From assembly GCA_038209965.1 (NCBI GenBank), contig JBBQXF010000093.1:1-19445 (forward strand): 19,445 nt of DNA, given 5' to 3'. The notes beneath the pieces were generated by a model. The model ran no database searches, was not told where the DNA came from, and was given only the letters and a program-made list of their open reading frames with translations. The stretch comes from JALONO01 sp038209965 (GTDB taxonomy: Bacteria > Bacteroidota > Bacteroidia > Cytophagales > Thermoflexibacteraceae). Below are positions 1-8,409 of the stretch, in pieces (position 1 is the stretch's first letter; each line of letters opens with the position of its first letter). Position numbers and translations under genes: made by a program.

Positions 1-960
1 CACGGTCACGTTGTTGTCCTTCTTGTATTGGCCCAACTTTTCCACCATGTGTTTCCGAGCGGCCAACGCCTCCACCAGCTCACGGTCGATCGAGTCGATC
101 TTGTTGCGCAGATCGTCCAAGTGGGTATTGAATTCCATGTCGTCCACGTGGGCTTCACGGATTTTCAGTTCGCCCAAAATTTCGCGGAAACGGTCTGGGG
201 TCACTTGCTGGGCGGCATCGCTCCACGCGTTGTCTGGGTCGATATGGGTCTCAATCATCAAACCGTCATAATCCAAATCGAGGGCTTTTTGAGCCAAGGG
301 ATAGATCAATTCACGTTTGCCGCCAGTGTGGCTAGGGTCAAAGAAAATCGGCAGTTCGGGCAAAGTGGCCTGTAACTCAAGGGCAATCTGCCACATGGGC
401 GCGTTGCGGTACTTGGTTTTCTCGAGGGTGGAGAAGCCCCGGTGCAGGGCCGCCAAATTGGTGATGCCGGCGTTGTTGAGGCGTTCCAGTGCCCCGATCC
501 ACAGGGCCAGCTCGGGGTTGATTGGATTTTTGACAATGACTGGGATGTTGACCCCTCGCAGCGCATCGGCAATGTCTTGCACCGTAAAGGGGTTGACGGT
601 GCTCCTAGCCCCGATCCAGAGCACATCTACGTCATATTTGAGGGCCATTTCCACATGGCTGGCCGTGGCCACTTCGGTGGCAATGGGGATGCCCAGTTCT
701 TGGCGCACGTTTTTGAACCATTGCAGGCCCAGTTCGCCTACGCCCTCAAAGCTGTTGGGGCGGGTGCGGGGCTTCCAGATCCCGGCGCGGAGCACGTCCA
801 CCCCGGTGCCCACCAGTTGGCGACAGGTGGCAAACAATTGTTCTTCGGTTTCGGCGCTGCATGGCCCGGCAATGATGAAGGGCTTCTTCGCCTCTGCCGT
901 GTCCACCAAACCTTGGCCTCCATTGTATTGAGGCCACTCCTCTATCGGATTTACCTTCAT
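1..960 (-). CDS. Bifunctional DAHP synthase (type I-beta) / chorismate mutase, 3' end cut by window
   Basis: The N-terminal part makes DAHP from phosphoenolpyruvate and erythrose 4-phosphate, the first step of the shikimate pathway. The C-terminal part converts chorismate to prephenate for Phe/Tyr synthesis. Of 320 visible residues, about 25-265 form the KDO8PS-like TIM barrel, with AGPCS (31-35), KPRTRP (62-67), VKNP (143-146), HRGF (173-176) and DPSHTGG (208-214). From about 275 an AroQ chorismate mutase helix begins; R285, R302 and K313 line up with R11, R28 and K39 of the E. coli enzyme. The stop codon lies beyond position 1 and perhaps 40 residues are missing. The start is the ATG at 960, with an exact -7 promoter box just upstream. 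DAHP synthases with a C-terminal mutase are known from Bacteroidota such as Porphyromonas and Prevotella; there the fused mutase takes part in feedback control by prephenate. Confidence 0.95.
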   Translation of the reverse strand, partial: MKVNPIEEWPQYNGGQGLVDTAEAKKPFIIAGPCSAETEEQLFATCRQLVGTGVDVLRAGIWKPRTRPNSFEGVGELGLQWFKNVRQELGIPIATEVATASHVEMALKYDVDVLWIGARSTVNPFTVQDIADALRGVNIPVIVKNPINPELALWIGALERLNNAGITNLAALHRGFSTLEKTKYRNAPMWQIALELQATLPELPIFFDPSHTGGKRELIYPLAQKALDLDYDGLMIETHIDPDNAWSDAAQQVTPDRFREILGELKIREAHVDDMEFNTHLDDLRNKIDSIDRELVEALAARKHMVEKLGQYKKDNNVTV

Positions 961-985
961 AAAAATTTAAAAAACGGTTGGAATA

Positions 986-993
986 CAAATTTA
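986..993 (-). promoter_or_regulatory. Bacteroidota -7 box (TAAATTTG) for the DAHP synthase gene
   Basis: Read on the minus strand this is an exact match to TAnnTTTG. It would start transcription near 979, leaving about 20 nt before the ATG. No TTG -33 element is visible at the usual distance, so the call rests on the -7 box and its position. Confidence 0.4.
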
Positions 994-1047
994 ATAAAAA
1001 AACGGGGGTTTACTGTAAGTTTTTAAAAAAATACTTGAAAAAATTAG

Positions 1048-1067
1048 AAGGTTGTCAAGCTAACCTT
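1048..1067 (-). terminator. Possible weak intrinsic terminator or attenuator between kdsB and DAHP synthase
   Basis: On the minus strand AAGGTT and AACCTT form a perfect 6-bp stem with an 8-nt loop, followed two bases later by AATTTTTT. It lies between the kdsB stop and the -7 box of the next gene. It could end the kdsB transcript, or act on a longer leader if transcription begins upstream. The stem is short and AT-rich. Confidence 0.35.
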
Positions 1068-1141
1068 TATGGCGGCAATTAATTTTGAAGTTATCAAATG
1101 AATGGATCCTTGGGGTCAAAGGTTGGTAAATGGAACCAAAA

Positions 1142-1159
1142 CCCAAGTTTGAAGTTGGG
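1142..1159 (-). terminator. Small hairpin after kdsB
   Basis: On the minus strand CCCAA and TTGGG pair around an 8-nt loop, followed by TTTTGG, about 45 nt past the kdsB stop. The stem is only 5 bp, so this is a weak terminator candidate. Confidence 0.3.
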
Positions 1160-1202
1160 TGGGCCCAGTGATTCCCGGCAGGAGAAATGTATTGCCCGAT
1201 TG

Positions 1203-1958
1203 CTATCGGTGCATGGCAGCCAGAAATGCTTCGGCTTTGGCCACATCTTCGGGCGATTCTACACAAAAACTGTCCTGATCGGTTTCCACCAGCCGGATTT
1301 TAAAGCCGTTTTCCAACCACCGGAGTTGTTCCAGCTTTTCGCATTCCTCCAAAACCGAAGGGGCCAATTGGGTGATTTTGGTCAAAATGTCAGCCCGATA
1401 GGCATAAATACCCACATGTCGGTAAAATACGTGGTGATCCATCCATTGCTCCAGTGGCACGTTGCGCAAATAGGGGATGGGTTGCCGGCTAAAATACAGG
1501 GCTTCGTGCAGGATATTAAAAGTGATTTTTACTTCGCCCGGATCGGTTAGGTGGGCCAGTTCGGTGGCCCGGATCATGAGCGTGGCCAGTTCGGTGCGCT
1601 CATCGGCTAGGCTGGCGGCCAGTAGGTCAATCTGGCTGGGCTGGATGAACGGCTCGTCGCCCTGGATGTTGATAATGTGCGAAAATTCGCCTTCCACCAA
1701 TTGCCAAGCTTCGTGGCAGCGGTCGGTGCCGCTGGGGTGGTCGGGCCGGGTGCGCACCACTTGGCCACCGAACGCGTGTACCTCAGCCTCGATAGCGGGA
1801 TGGTCGGTCGCGACCACCAAATGGGCCAAGCACTTGGCCTGCGCACATTGCTCATACACGCGCCTGATCATGGACTTGCCTGCAATGGGAGCCAACATTT
1901 TTGCCGGAAAACGGCTAGAAGCATAGCGGGCCGGAATCACACCGAGGAAGTTGGGCAT
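1203..1958 (-). CDS. kdsB: 3-deoxy-manno-octulosonate cytidylyltransferase (CMP-Kdo synthetase)
   Basis: Activates Kdo with CTP to give CMP-Kdo, the donor for the inner core of lipopolysaccharide; cytoplasmic. The 251-residue protein has the CTP-binding start VIPARYASSRFPAKML (7-22), the NIQGDEPF motif with Mg ligand D101, YFSRQPIP, RHVGIYAYRADIL (181-193) and LEQLRWLENG (209-218), at the usual family length. The frame stays open to 2060, but the extra 34 residues are hydrophobic and unlike the family, which begins just before the VIPAR motif. I therefore choose the ATG at 1958. One oddity: the family's second metal-ligand Asp, in VDTPED of E. coli KdsB, is Glu here (E234 in VESPED). Confidence 0.95.
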   Translation of the reverse strand: MPNFLGVIPARYASSRFPAKMLAPIAGKSMIRRVYEQCAQAKCLAHLVVATDHPAIEAEVHAFGGQVVRTRPDHPSGTDRCHEAWQLVEGEFSHIINIQGDEPFIQPSQIDLLAASLADERTELATLMIRATELAHLTDPGEVKITFNILHEALYFSRQPIPYLRNVPLEQWMDHHVFYRHVGIYAYRADILTKITQLAPSVLEECEKLEQLRWLENGFKIRLVETDQDSFCVESPEDVAKAEAFLAAMHR

Positions 1959-2484
1959 GGGGTTGGTGGTTGAACTGTGGGCAGTGATTTTGAACAGCAA
2001 AACTAAAACAAAAAGGGCGAGCTTGCACAATTGGATGGGTGAGCAGGGCTTTAGCACCAAAACAATAACTTGTTGATTATAAGCTAGTTATTTTTCTGCT
2101 GTTTACTATTCTTGATCAAGCAGTTTCATAATCACTTAATTATCAATTATTTAACTCGCCAAAATTATTACCTTTAGTAACTCTCCAAGGTTTGGCACAA
2201 GTAAGTTGCCCCACGGCCACCTTGCCAACTCCCTATTAACAAGTGCTATCGCACCGAAATAACAAATGGTATAAAGTGTTGGACGTCAATTTACTAAATT
2301 GCCAAAGCCCTTAAACCACTTTAAACGTGGAGCGATTGGTCAATCTGGCTATCTCACCCCACATTGCCCAAATTGGATGGTTGATCCGACTTGGGCAGTG
2401 TTTTCGCCTTTTTTGCTCATTCGGGGCCAAACATTGCCTTTGGCTCGCGAAAGGCGTAGTTTTGCGCCTTCAATACCCTGACGA
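1959..2484. other. Gene-free divergent region between kdsB and the pseudouridine synthase gene
   Basis: This half-kilobase holds no convincing gene. The kdsB side (about 2060-2200) is very AT-rich and contains the 10-nt palindrome CTTGATCAAG (2111-2120). A 15-nt word (2237-2251) recurs at 18820-18834. Near the pseudouridine synthase start, GCCTTT (2436-2441) can pair with AAAGGC (2450-2455). No exact TAnnTTTG promoter box was found; TACCTTTA near 2170 is one base off. A 60-codon TTG-start frame ending at 2481 looks like chance. Confidence 0.6.
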
Positions 2485-3198
2485 ATGAAAATTGATTTTG
2501 CCCAATTGATAGTCCATGAGGATCGCGACTATATCCTGATCAACAAACCCTCCCACATTTCCACGCTGGACGAGCGCAATTCTCCAGCGCTGGGCATCCT
2601 CCGGCTGGCCAAGCAATACTGGGAAGATGCCCAAGTGTGCCACCGATTGGACAAAGAAACTTCGGGCATCTTGGCCATTGCCAAAAACCCGGAAGCATAC
2701 CGTAATTTGGCGATGCAGTTTGAGCACCGGGAAGTGAAAAAACGTTACCATGCCGTGACCGAGGGCATCCACGAATTTGAAGGGGTGAGTGTCTATTTGC
2801 CCATTTTGCCATTGACCAATGGTACGGTGCGCATTGACCGCGAAGAAGGCAAAGAAGCCGAAACGATATTTATTACCAAAGAAGTTTTTAGGCGGCACAC
2901 CTTAGTGGAGTGCTGGCCCCTGACCGGGCGGATGCACCAGATCCGCATTCACTTGTCGTGCCTCAAAGCCCCCATTATCAGCGATTTGCAATACGGCGGG
3001 CACAACTTGTACTTGTCACAATTGAAGCGGGACTTTAAGCTTAAAAAGGGGACCGATGAGCAACCACTCATTGGCCGGGTGGCACTCCACGCGTTTTCGC
3101 TCACTTTTAGCGACTTGGCGGGCCAATCGCTCACTGTTGAAGCGCCGTATCCCAAAGACATGTCGGCGCTCTTGCGCCAGTTGCGGGCCAATTTATAG
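2485..3198 (+). CDS. RluA-family pseudouridine synthase
   Basis: Isomerises specific uridines in rRNA or tRNA to pseudouridine. The 237-residue protein carries the catalytic motif HRLDKETSG (53-61), in which D56 is the expected nucleophile, then a region with KKRYHAV (85-91) and the C-terminal LTGRMHQIRIHL motif (146-157). There is no N-terminal S4 domain, so it resembles the short RluA/TruC-like members rather than RluC/RluD. Target uridines cannot be told from sequence. The ATG at 2485 is the first start that fits the family. The gene converges on the hybrid kinase gene, and the two stop codons are only 13 nt apart. Confidence 0.92.
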   Translation: MKIDFAQLIVHEDRDYILINKPSHISTLDERNSPALGILRLAKQYWEDAQVCHRLDKETSGILAIAKNPEAYRNLAMQFEHREVKKRYHAVTEGIHEFEGVSVYLPILPLTNGTVRIDREEGKEAETIFITKEVFRRHTLVECWPLTGRMHQIRIHLSCLKAPIISDLQYGGHNLYLSQLKRDFKLKKGTDEQPLIGRVALHAFSLTFSDLAGQSLTVEAPYPKDMSALLRQLRANL

Positions 3199-3211
3199 CC
3201 CAATGCTTGGG

Positions 3212-3212
<1 letters not shown>
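3198..3212. terminator. Short hairpin bridging two convergent stop codons
   Basis: GCCCAA and TTGGGT pair (5 bp plus one G-T) around the 3-nt loop TGC, exactly between the stop codons of the convergent pseudouridine synthase and hybrid kinase genes. The position fits a shared bidirectional terminator; the stem is short and has no clear T-run. Confidence 0.35.
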
Positions 3213-5173
<1,961 letters not shown>

Positions 5174-5193
5174 AATATTTAGCAGCTTTTCTA

Positions 5194-5228
5194 CAAATTT
5201 AAGGTCTTTTGAACCTAAACCTGCACAA
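5194..5228 (-). promoter_or_regulatory. Promoter of the hybrid kinase gene
   Basis: On the minus strand an exact TAAATTTG -7 box (5201-5194) is preceded, 24 nt upstream, by TTG (5228-5226). The spacing is slightly long for Bacteroidota. The predicted transcript start lies about 14 nt before the TTG codon at 5173, which supports that codon as the start. Confidence 0.5.
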
Positions 5229-5263
5229 TTTTTTCTGACAACTAATTAAAGCAATACAAACCA

Positions 5264-5458
5264 ATGCGCAAACACATACTTGTCATCCTCCTAGTGGCGA
5301 CCGGACTGCTTGCCGGCTGCGCCAAAGCTACTTGCCCCACTTACATGACCGAAAAAGAAGTGGTTGAGATGCAGGCCAAATACCGGTCAAAAGATGCCAA
5401 ACGCAATAAAGGCGGTAAAAAAAAGGGGGCAGACGGCAAAAAATACCGCTCGCGGTAG
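5264..5458 (+). CDS. Small lysine-rich lipoprotein of unknown function
   Basis: A 64-residue protein starting at an ATG. It has a lipoprotein signal peptide: basic MRKH, a hydrophobic core, then the lipobox LLAGC with lipid-accepting C19. The mature part is only about 45 residues, starts CAKATCPTY with a second cysteine (C24), and ends in a run very rich in Lys, Gly and Arg (about 45-64). Residue +2 after the Cys is Ala, which gives no strong surface-export signal. Small Bacteroidota lipoproteins with a CPxY segment and basic tail are common but uncharacterised. It is divergent from the hybrid kinase (90 bp between starts) and converges on cas6. A basic tail could bind anionic lipid or peptidoglycan, but that is a guess. 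Confidence 0.72.
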   Translation: MRKHILVILLVATGLLAGCAKATCPTYMTEKEVVEMQAKYRSKDAKRNKGGKKKGADGKKYRSR

Positions 5459-5491
5459 GAACGGTGTCAAGGCATATAGTTGATAGCTGGA

Positions 5492-6319
5492 TTATTTGAA
5501 AGAGCTGACCACCGCTTTGATGTTGAGAGCGGTCAGATCGTATTGCACTGCCCGGGCGGTGGGATCGGCATGGGCCAAATCCACCATCCCGTAGCCATGG
5601 TGGGTGGCCTCGCCAATGCCGCATTCAAAGATGAATTGTTGCACATGCGGGTGGGCATACAACGCAAACGGGATCGTGTAGCCACGCACCTCTTTCTTTT
5701 CGGTATGCTCAAACACGTTGTAGATGCGAGCATACTTTTTGGCCTCGACACTTATTTTTTGGATGTAGGCTGCGTCGGGAATGATCTGAAACTGATAAAA
5801 AGCGGCGATGTCCTCGGGGGAGTACATACCTGAGCGCTCCATGCGGCCCATCGTTGAATCATAAAGCAGGTCGGAAAAAATATCTGAATCTGGTAGGATA
5901 AAATCTTTGCTCTGCGACACTTCACTCTCGATTGACAGTACGATCGGCGAAATGCTCAGGTATTTGAGCTCTTCATCAAACTTAGGGCACTGCTCCACTT
6001 CGACCGACTCTGGGGCAAGGATGAGACTGCCCACCTCAATGAGTTGCTGCGAAAACAGGTTACGAAGAAAAAAGTCAATAAAATATTTGTGGGGGCTGGA
6101 CAGCACTAAGGTGACTTTGCTCGAGAAATAATTTAACCCTTGGCGCGAAACTTTGGTTTGGCCCTTTATGCCAGAAAAATTGTAATACACTTCATGTTTG
6201 CCATTTGATTTCACAAAATCACTGGTGTAATCTTGGATCAGGGCAGTGAGGAGGTGTTGATGATGAAAGGGCAAAACCGAACCTTTGTTTCGCAACCTAA
6301 AAATAATGCGTGCTCTCAA
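5492..6319 (-). CDS. cas6: Orphan CRISPR-associated endoribonuclease Cas6-like protein
   Basis: Cas6 proteins cut CRISPR precursor RNA inside each repeat, leaving 5'-hydroxyl and 2',3'-cyclic phosphate ends. The 275 residues fit the family. The first RRM-like strand is RARIIFRL, followed by LPFHHQHLL (16-24), which parallels VPYNHQYYL in Pyrococcus Cas6. Next come FSGIKG (48-53), ISPIVL (123-128), and the C-terminal glycine loop GIGEATHHGYG (234-244), the family hallmark. Candidate catalytic residues are H42 with nearby Y31 and K52, assigned by position only. The only usable start is TTG at 6319: the frame closes at 6344 with no ATG between. No other cas gene or repeat array is visible in the window. 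It follows yidD by 153 nt and seems to have its own promoter. It may serve distant arrays or have another RNA target. Confidence 0.85.
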   Translation of the reverse strand: MRARIIFRLRNKGSVLPFHHQHLLTALIQDYTSDFVKSNGKHEVYYNFSGIKGQTKVSRQGLNYFSSKVTLVLSSPHKYFIDFFLRNLFSQQLIEVGSLILAPESVEVEQCPKFDEELKYLSISPIVLSIESEVSQSKDFILPDSDIFSDLLYDSTMGRMERSGMYSPEDIAAFYQFQIIPDAAYIQKISVEAKKYARIYNVFEHTEKKEVRGYTIPFALYAHPHVQQFIFECGIGEATHHGYGMVDLAHADPTARAVQYDLTALNIKAVVSSFK

Positions 6320-6361
6320 CGTACCTAAGGCTAAAAAATGGAGTCAAAGTTTATAACTGAT

Positions 6362-6383
6362 TTCCGTAAATGTTGTTTACGAA
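6362..6383 (-). other. Hairpin in the cas6 leader
   Basis: On the minus strand TTCGTAAA pairs with TTTACGGAA (one bulged base) around a 5-nt loop, about 42 nt upstream of the cas6 start. Its size is like a CRISPR-repeat hairpin. It may be the enzyme's own substrate, a translation control element, or chance. Confidence 0.35.
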
Positions 6384-6390
6384 GGCTGGT

Positions 6391-6418
6391 GGTTTTTTTA
6401 AAAATTCTGGAAAAAACC
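6391..6418 (-). other. AT-rich inverted repeat in the yidD-cas6 gap
   Basis: GGTTTTTT and AAAAAACC are perfect 8-nt arms 12 nt apart. Low GC content makes the stem weak. It lies within the predicted cas6 leader, after yidD. Confidence 0.35.
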
Positions 6419-6462
6419 GCATTGCACCACTTTATCTTGGGGTGTTGTGTGCATAAAAAGCG

Positions 6463-6470
6463 CAAAGATA
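6463..6470 (-). promoter_or_regulatory. -7 promoter box (TATCTTTG) for cas6
   Basis: An exact TAnnTTTG on the minus strand, starting 3 nt after the yidD stop codon. It predicts a transcript start near 6456 and a leader of about 137 nt before the cas6 TTG. No good TTG -33 element is seen at the usual spacing. Confidence 0.4.
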
Positions 6471-6472
6471 AT

Positions 6473-6691
6473 TTATTTCACTGGATCATAACCACTTTTG
6501 CCCCACGGGTGGCAACGGCCCACCCGCTTGATCCCGAGCCAAGTGCCCTTGAAAGGGCCATATTTGGCAATAGCCCCGATCATGTACTCGGAGCAAGTGG
6601 GGGTGTATCGGCAAGCCGATGGCAAGAGTGGTGAAAGTGCCGCTTGATAAAATTTTACAAGAAAGATGGCTATTCTGGATAATAAATGCAT
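6473..6691 (-). CDS. yidD: Membrane protein insertion efficiency factor YidD
   Basis: A small inner-membrane-associated protein that helps YidC insert proteins into the membrane. All family hallmarks are present in 72 residues: an amphipathic N-terminus (LSRIAIFLVKFYQAALSP), then CRYTPTCSEY (27-36), AIAKYGPFKG (40-49), and the end RCHPWGKSGYDPV (59-71). The length is typical. The ATG at 6691 is used. In many bacteria yidD sits in the rpmH-rnpA-yidD-yidC cluster; here it stands outside that cluster, upstream of cas6 on the same strand and divergent from the oxidoreductase gene. Separate placement of yidD is not rare in Bacteroidota. Confidence 0.95.
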   Translation of the reverse strand: MHLLSRIAIFLVKFYQAALSPLLPSACRYTPTCSEYMIGAIAKYGPFKGTWLGIKRVGRCHPWGKSGYDPVK

Positions 6692-6780
6692 TTGTGAATA
6701 TTGAGCCCTGTCCTATGTCTAAAACCATACAAACGTGGGCGGGCAAACTTGGTTCCAATATTGATTTTTTTTGGCTAGAC

Positions 6781-6815
6781 TTGGATGAGCCAATCCGCTA
6801 AAAACTGTATATTTG
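6781..6815 (+). promoter_or_regulatory. Promoter of the Gfo/Idh/MocA oxidoreductase gene
   Basis: TATATTTG (6808-6815) matches TAnnTTTG exactly. TTG at 6781-6783 lies 24 nt upstream, slightly longer than usual. The predicted start of transcription near 6822 leaves a leader of about 40 nt before the ATG at 6861. Confidence 0.45.
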
Positions 6816-6860
6816 GACTTGAGATTCGACAATCGTACTCTTAAATTATAGTTTACAAAT

Positions 6861-8234
6861 ATGAAAAAGGACAAGAATCAAGTACCAAACGGAAATTCTG
6901 TATCCCGGCGGGATTTTGTCAAAGCCTCAGCTTTGGCAGCCGGTGGTTTGATGGCGGCAGGAATGCCCTCCGCTTTTGCTGGCGGGGCCGATGACACCAT
7001 CAAAGTTGCCTTGGTCGGGTGCGGGGGGCGCGGCACCGGGGCAGCAGTCCAAGCCTTGGCCACCAAGTATAAGGTAAAGTTGGTCGCTATGGCCGATGCT
7101 TTCCAGGATCAGATCGACGAATCCTACAAAAACCTGACGGCCAAGCAATACAAAGATTGGTCTGGGGCGGCTGTGGACGTGAGCAAAAAAGTGGACGTTC
7201 CCCAAGAACGCCAATTTGTCGGCTTTGATGCCTATAAAAAAGCCATTGCCTTGGCCGATGTAGTCATTTTGGCCACGCCGCCCGGTTTCCGGCCCCAACA
7301 TTTTGAAGAAGCAGTGAATGCAGGCAAACACGTGTTCATGGAAAAACCCGTGGCCACCGATGCACCCGGTATCCGCAAGGTGCTGGCCATGGCCGAAGTG
7401 GCCAAACAAAAAAAGCTCAATGTGGTGGTGGGCCTCCAACGGCACTACGAAAATAGCTACCGCGAAACCATGAAGCGGGTTCACGGCGGCGAAATCGGCG
7501 AGGTAGTGGCCGGTCAAGTCTATTGGAACAACGACGGGGTTTGGGTGAAAAACCGCAATCCCAATTGGACCGAAATGGAATACCAAATGCGCAACTGGTA
7601 TTACTTCAACTGGCTGTGCGGCGACCACATTAACGAACAGCACATCCACAACATCGACGTGTTCAACTGGGCCAAGCAAGGCTACCCGGTGCGGGCACAG
7701 GGCATGGGTGGGCGGCAAGTGCGCTCCGGCAAGCAATATGGGGAGATTTTTGACCATCATTATGTCGAGTTTGAATACGCCGACGGCGCCGTGCTCAACA
7801 GCCAATGCCGCCATATCCCCGGCACAATGAGCCGGGTTTCCGAGACATTGATCGGAACCAAGGGGCGTGTGCACACCACCGTGGGCGGGCCCAACGAATT
7901 TGCCCTTACCGACCTGAAAGGCAAGCAATTGTGGAAATACCGCAAGGCCGATAACGAGCCTAATCCCTACCAACAAGAGCACGACGAACTTTTCGAAGCC
8001 GTCAGCAAGGGCGAGTTCAAGTTCCAAGATGCTGAAATGGGCGCCAAAAGCACCATGACGGCCATCATGGGCCGAATGGCCACTTATTCTGGTCAACTCG
8101 TGACCTGGGACGAGGCTCTCAATTCGCAGATCGACTTAATGCCGTCGGTTCTGGCCTGGGATGCCATGCCCAAGTTATTGCCGGACAGCAATGGATTTTA
8201 TCCAGTGGCCGTGCCCGGTAAAACCAAAGTATAA
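6861..8234 (+). CDS. Tat-exported Gfo/Idh/MocA family oxidoreductase
   Basis: An NAD(P)-dependent sugar or sugar-derivative oxidoreductase predicted to be exported folded. The 457 residues begin with a twin-arginine signal (SRRDFVK at 15-21, hydrophobic stretch, cleavage likely after AFA near 40). The Rossmann fold starts at about 47 with VALVGCGGRGTG (49-60), and the family EKP motif follows at 161-163. The C-terminal catalytic half has GDHINEQHIHNIDVFNW (254-270), with candidate catalytic residues D255, H261, H263 and D266. The length fits the exported clade common in Bacteroidota and Planctomycetes. The substrate is unknown. Relatives act on glycosides through transient C3 oxidation, and the TIM-barrel isomerase at 14601 belongs to a class often found with such enzymes, but the two genes are 6 kb apart here. 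Confidence 0.93.
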   Translation: MKKDKNQVPNGNSVSRRDFVKASALAAGGLMAAGMPSAFAGGADDTIKVALVGCGGRGTGAAVQALATKYKVKLVAMADAFQDQIDESYKNLTAKQYKDWSGAAVDVSKKVDVPQERQFVGFDAYKKAIALADVVILATPPGFRPQHFEEAVNAGKHVFMEKPVATDAPGIRKVLAMAEVAKQKKLNVVVGLQRHYENSYRETMKRVHGGEIGEVVAGQVYWNNDGVWVKNRNPNWTEMEYQMRNWYYFNWLCGDHINEQHIHNIDVFNWAKQGYPVRAQGMGGRQVRSGKQYGEIFDHHYVEFEYADGAVLNSQCRHIPGTMSRVSETLIGTKGRVHTTVGGPNEFALTDLKGKQLWKYRKADNEPNPYQQEHDELFEAVSKGEFKFQDAEMGAKSTMTAIMGRMATYSGQLVTWDEALNSQIDLMPSVLAWDAMPKLLPDSNGFYPVAVPGKTKV

Positions 8235-8286
8235 TGACTGGCCACCGGGCTTCGATCGCCGTTGCCCAGTTTGTTTGAAAAAGGTT

Positions 8287-8349
8287 TTAGGGGATATTTG
8301 TTGCTTTTTCCCTCTGTTATAGTGGGCAAAGTCAGCAAGTATCCCCTAG
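8287..8349. terminator. Long imperfect hairpin between oxidoreductase and DUF3352-like gene
   Basis: TAGGGGATA (8288-8296) and TATCCCCTA (8340-8348) are perfect 9-nt arms, extendable by a G-T pair. Inside, TTGCT pairs with AGCAA and TTT/CCC pair with GGG/AAA around an 11-nt loop, giving about 20 pairs in 63 nt. It begins about 53 nt after the oxidoreductase stop and ends 61 nt before the next ATG. The sequence after it (TTTATTTG) is fairly T-rich. It may end the upstream transcript or be a structured leader of the downstream gene. Confidence 0.5.
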
Positions 8350-8409
8350 TTTATTTGTCTGATAACCAATAACTTGAGCCAATCAAGTTCTACAATATTC
8401 TCTACTGCC

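Noticed and set aside
1959..2060. A hydrophobic 34-residue N-terminal extension of KdsB resembling a signal peptide.
   Set aside because: KdsB is cytoplasmic and the family starts at the ATG at 1958; the extension is in AT-rich upstream DNA.
2299..2481. A 60-codon plus-strand ORF just before the pseudouridine synthase gene.
   Set aside because: It starts with TTG, shows no motif and has unusual composition (many Pro and Arg); likely chance.
6927..8096. A 389-codon minus-strand ORF antisense to the Gfo/Idh/MocA gene.
   Set aside because: It is a codon-bias shadow of the real gene: low-complexity His/Val/Gly/Phe-rich translation and no motif.
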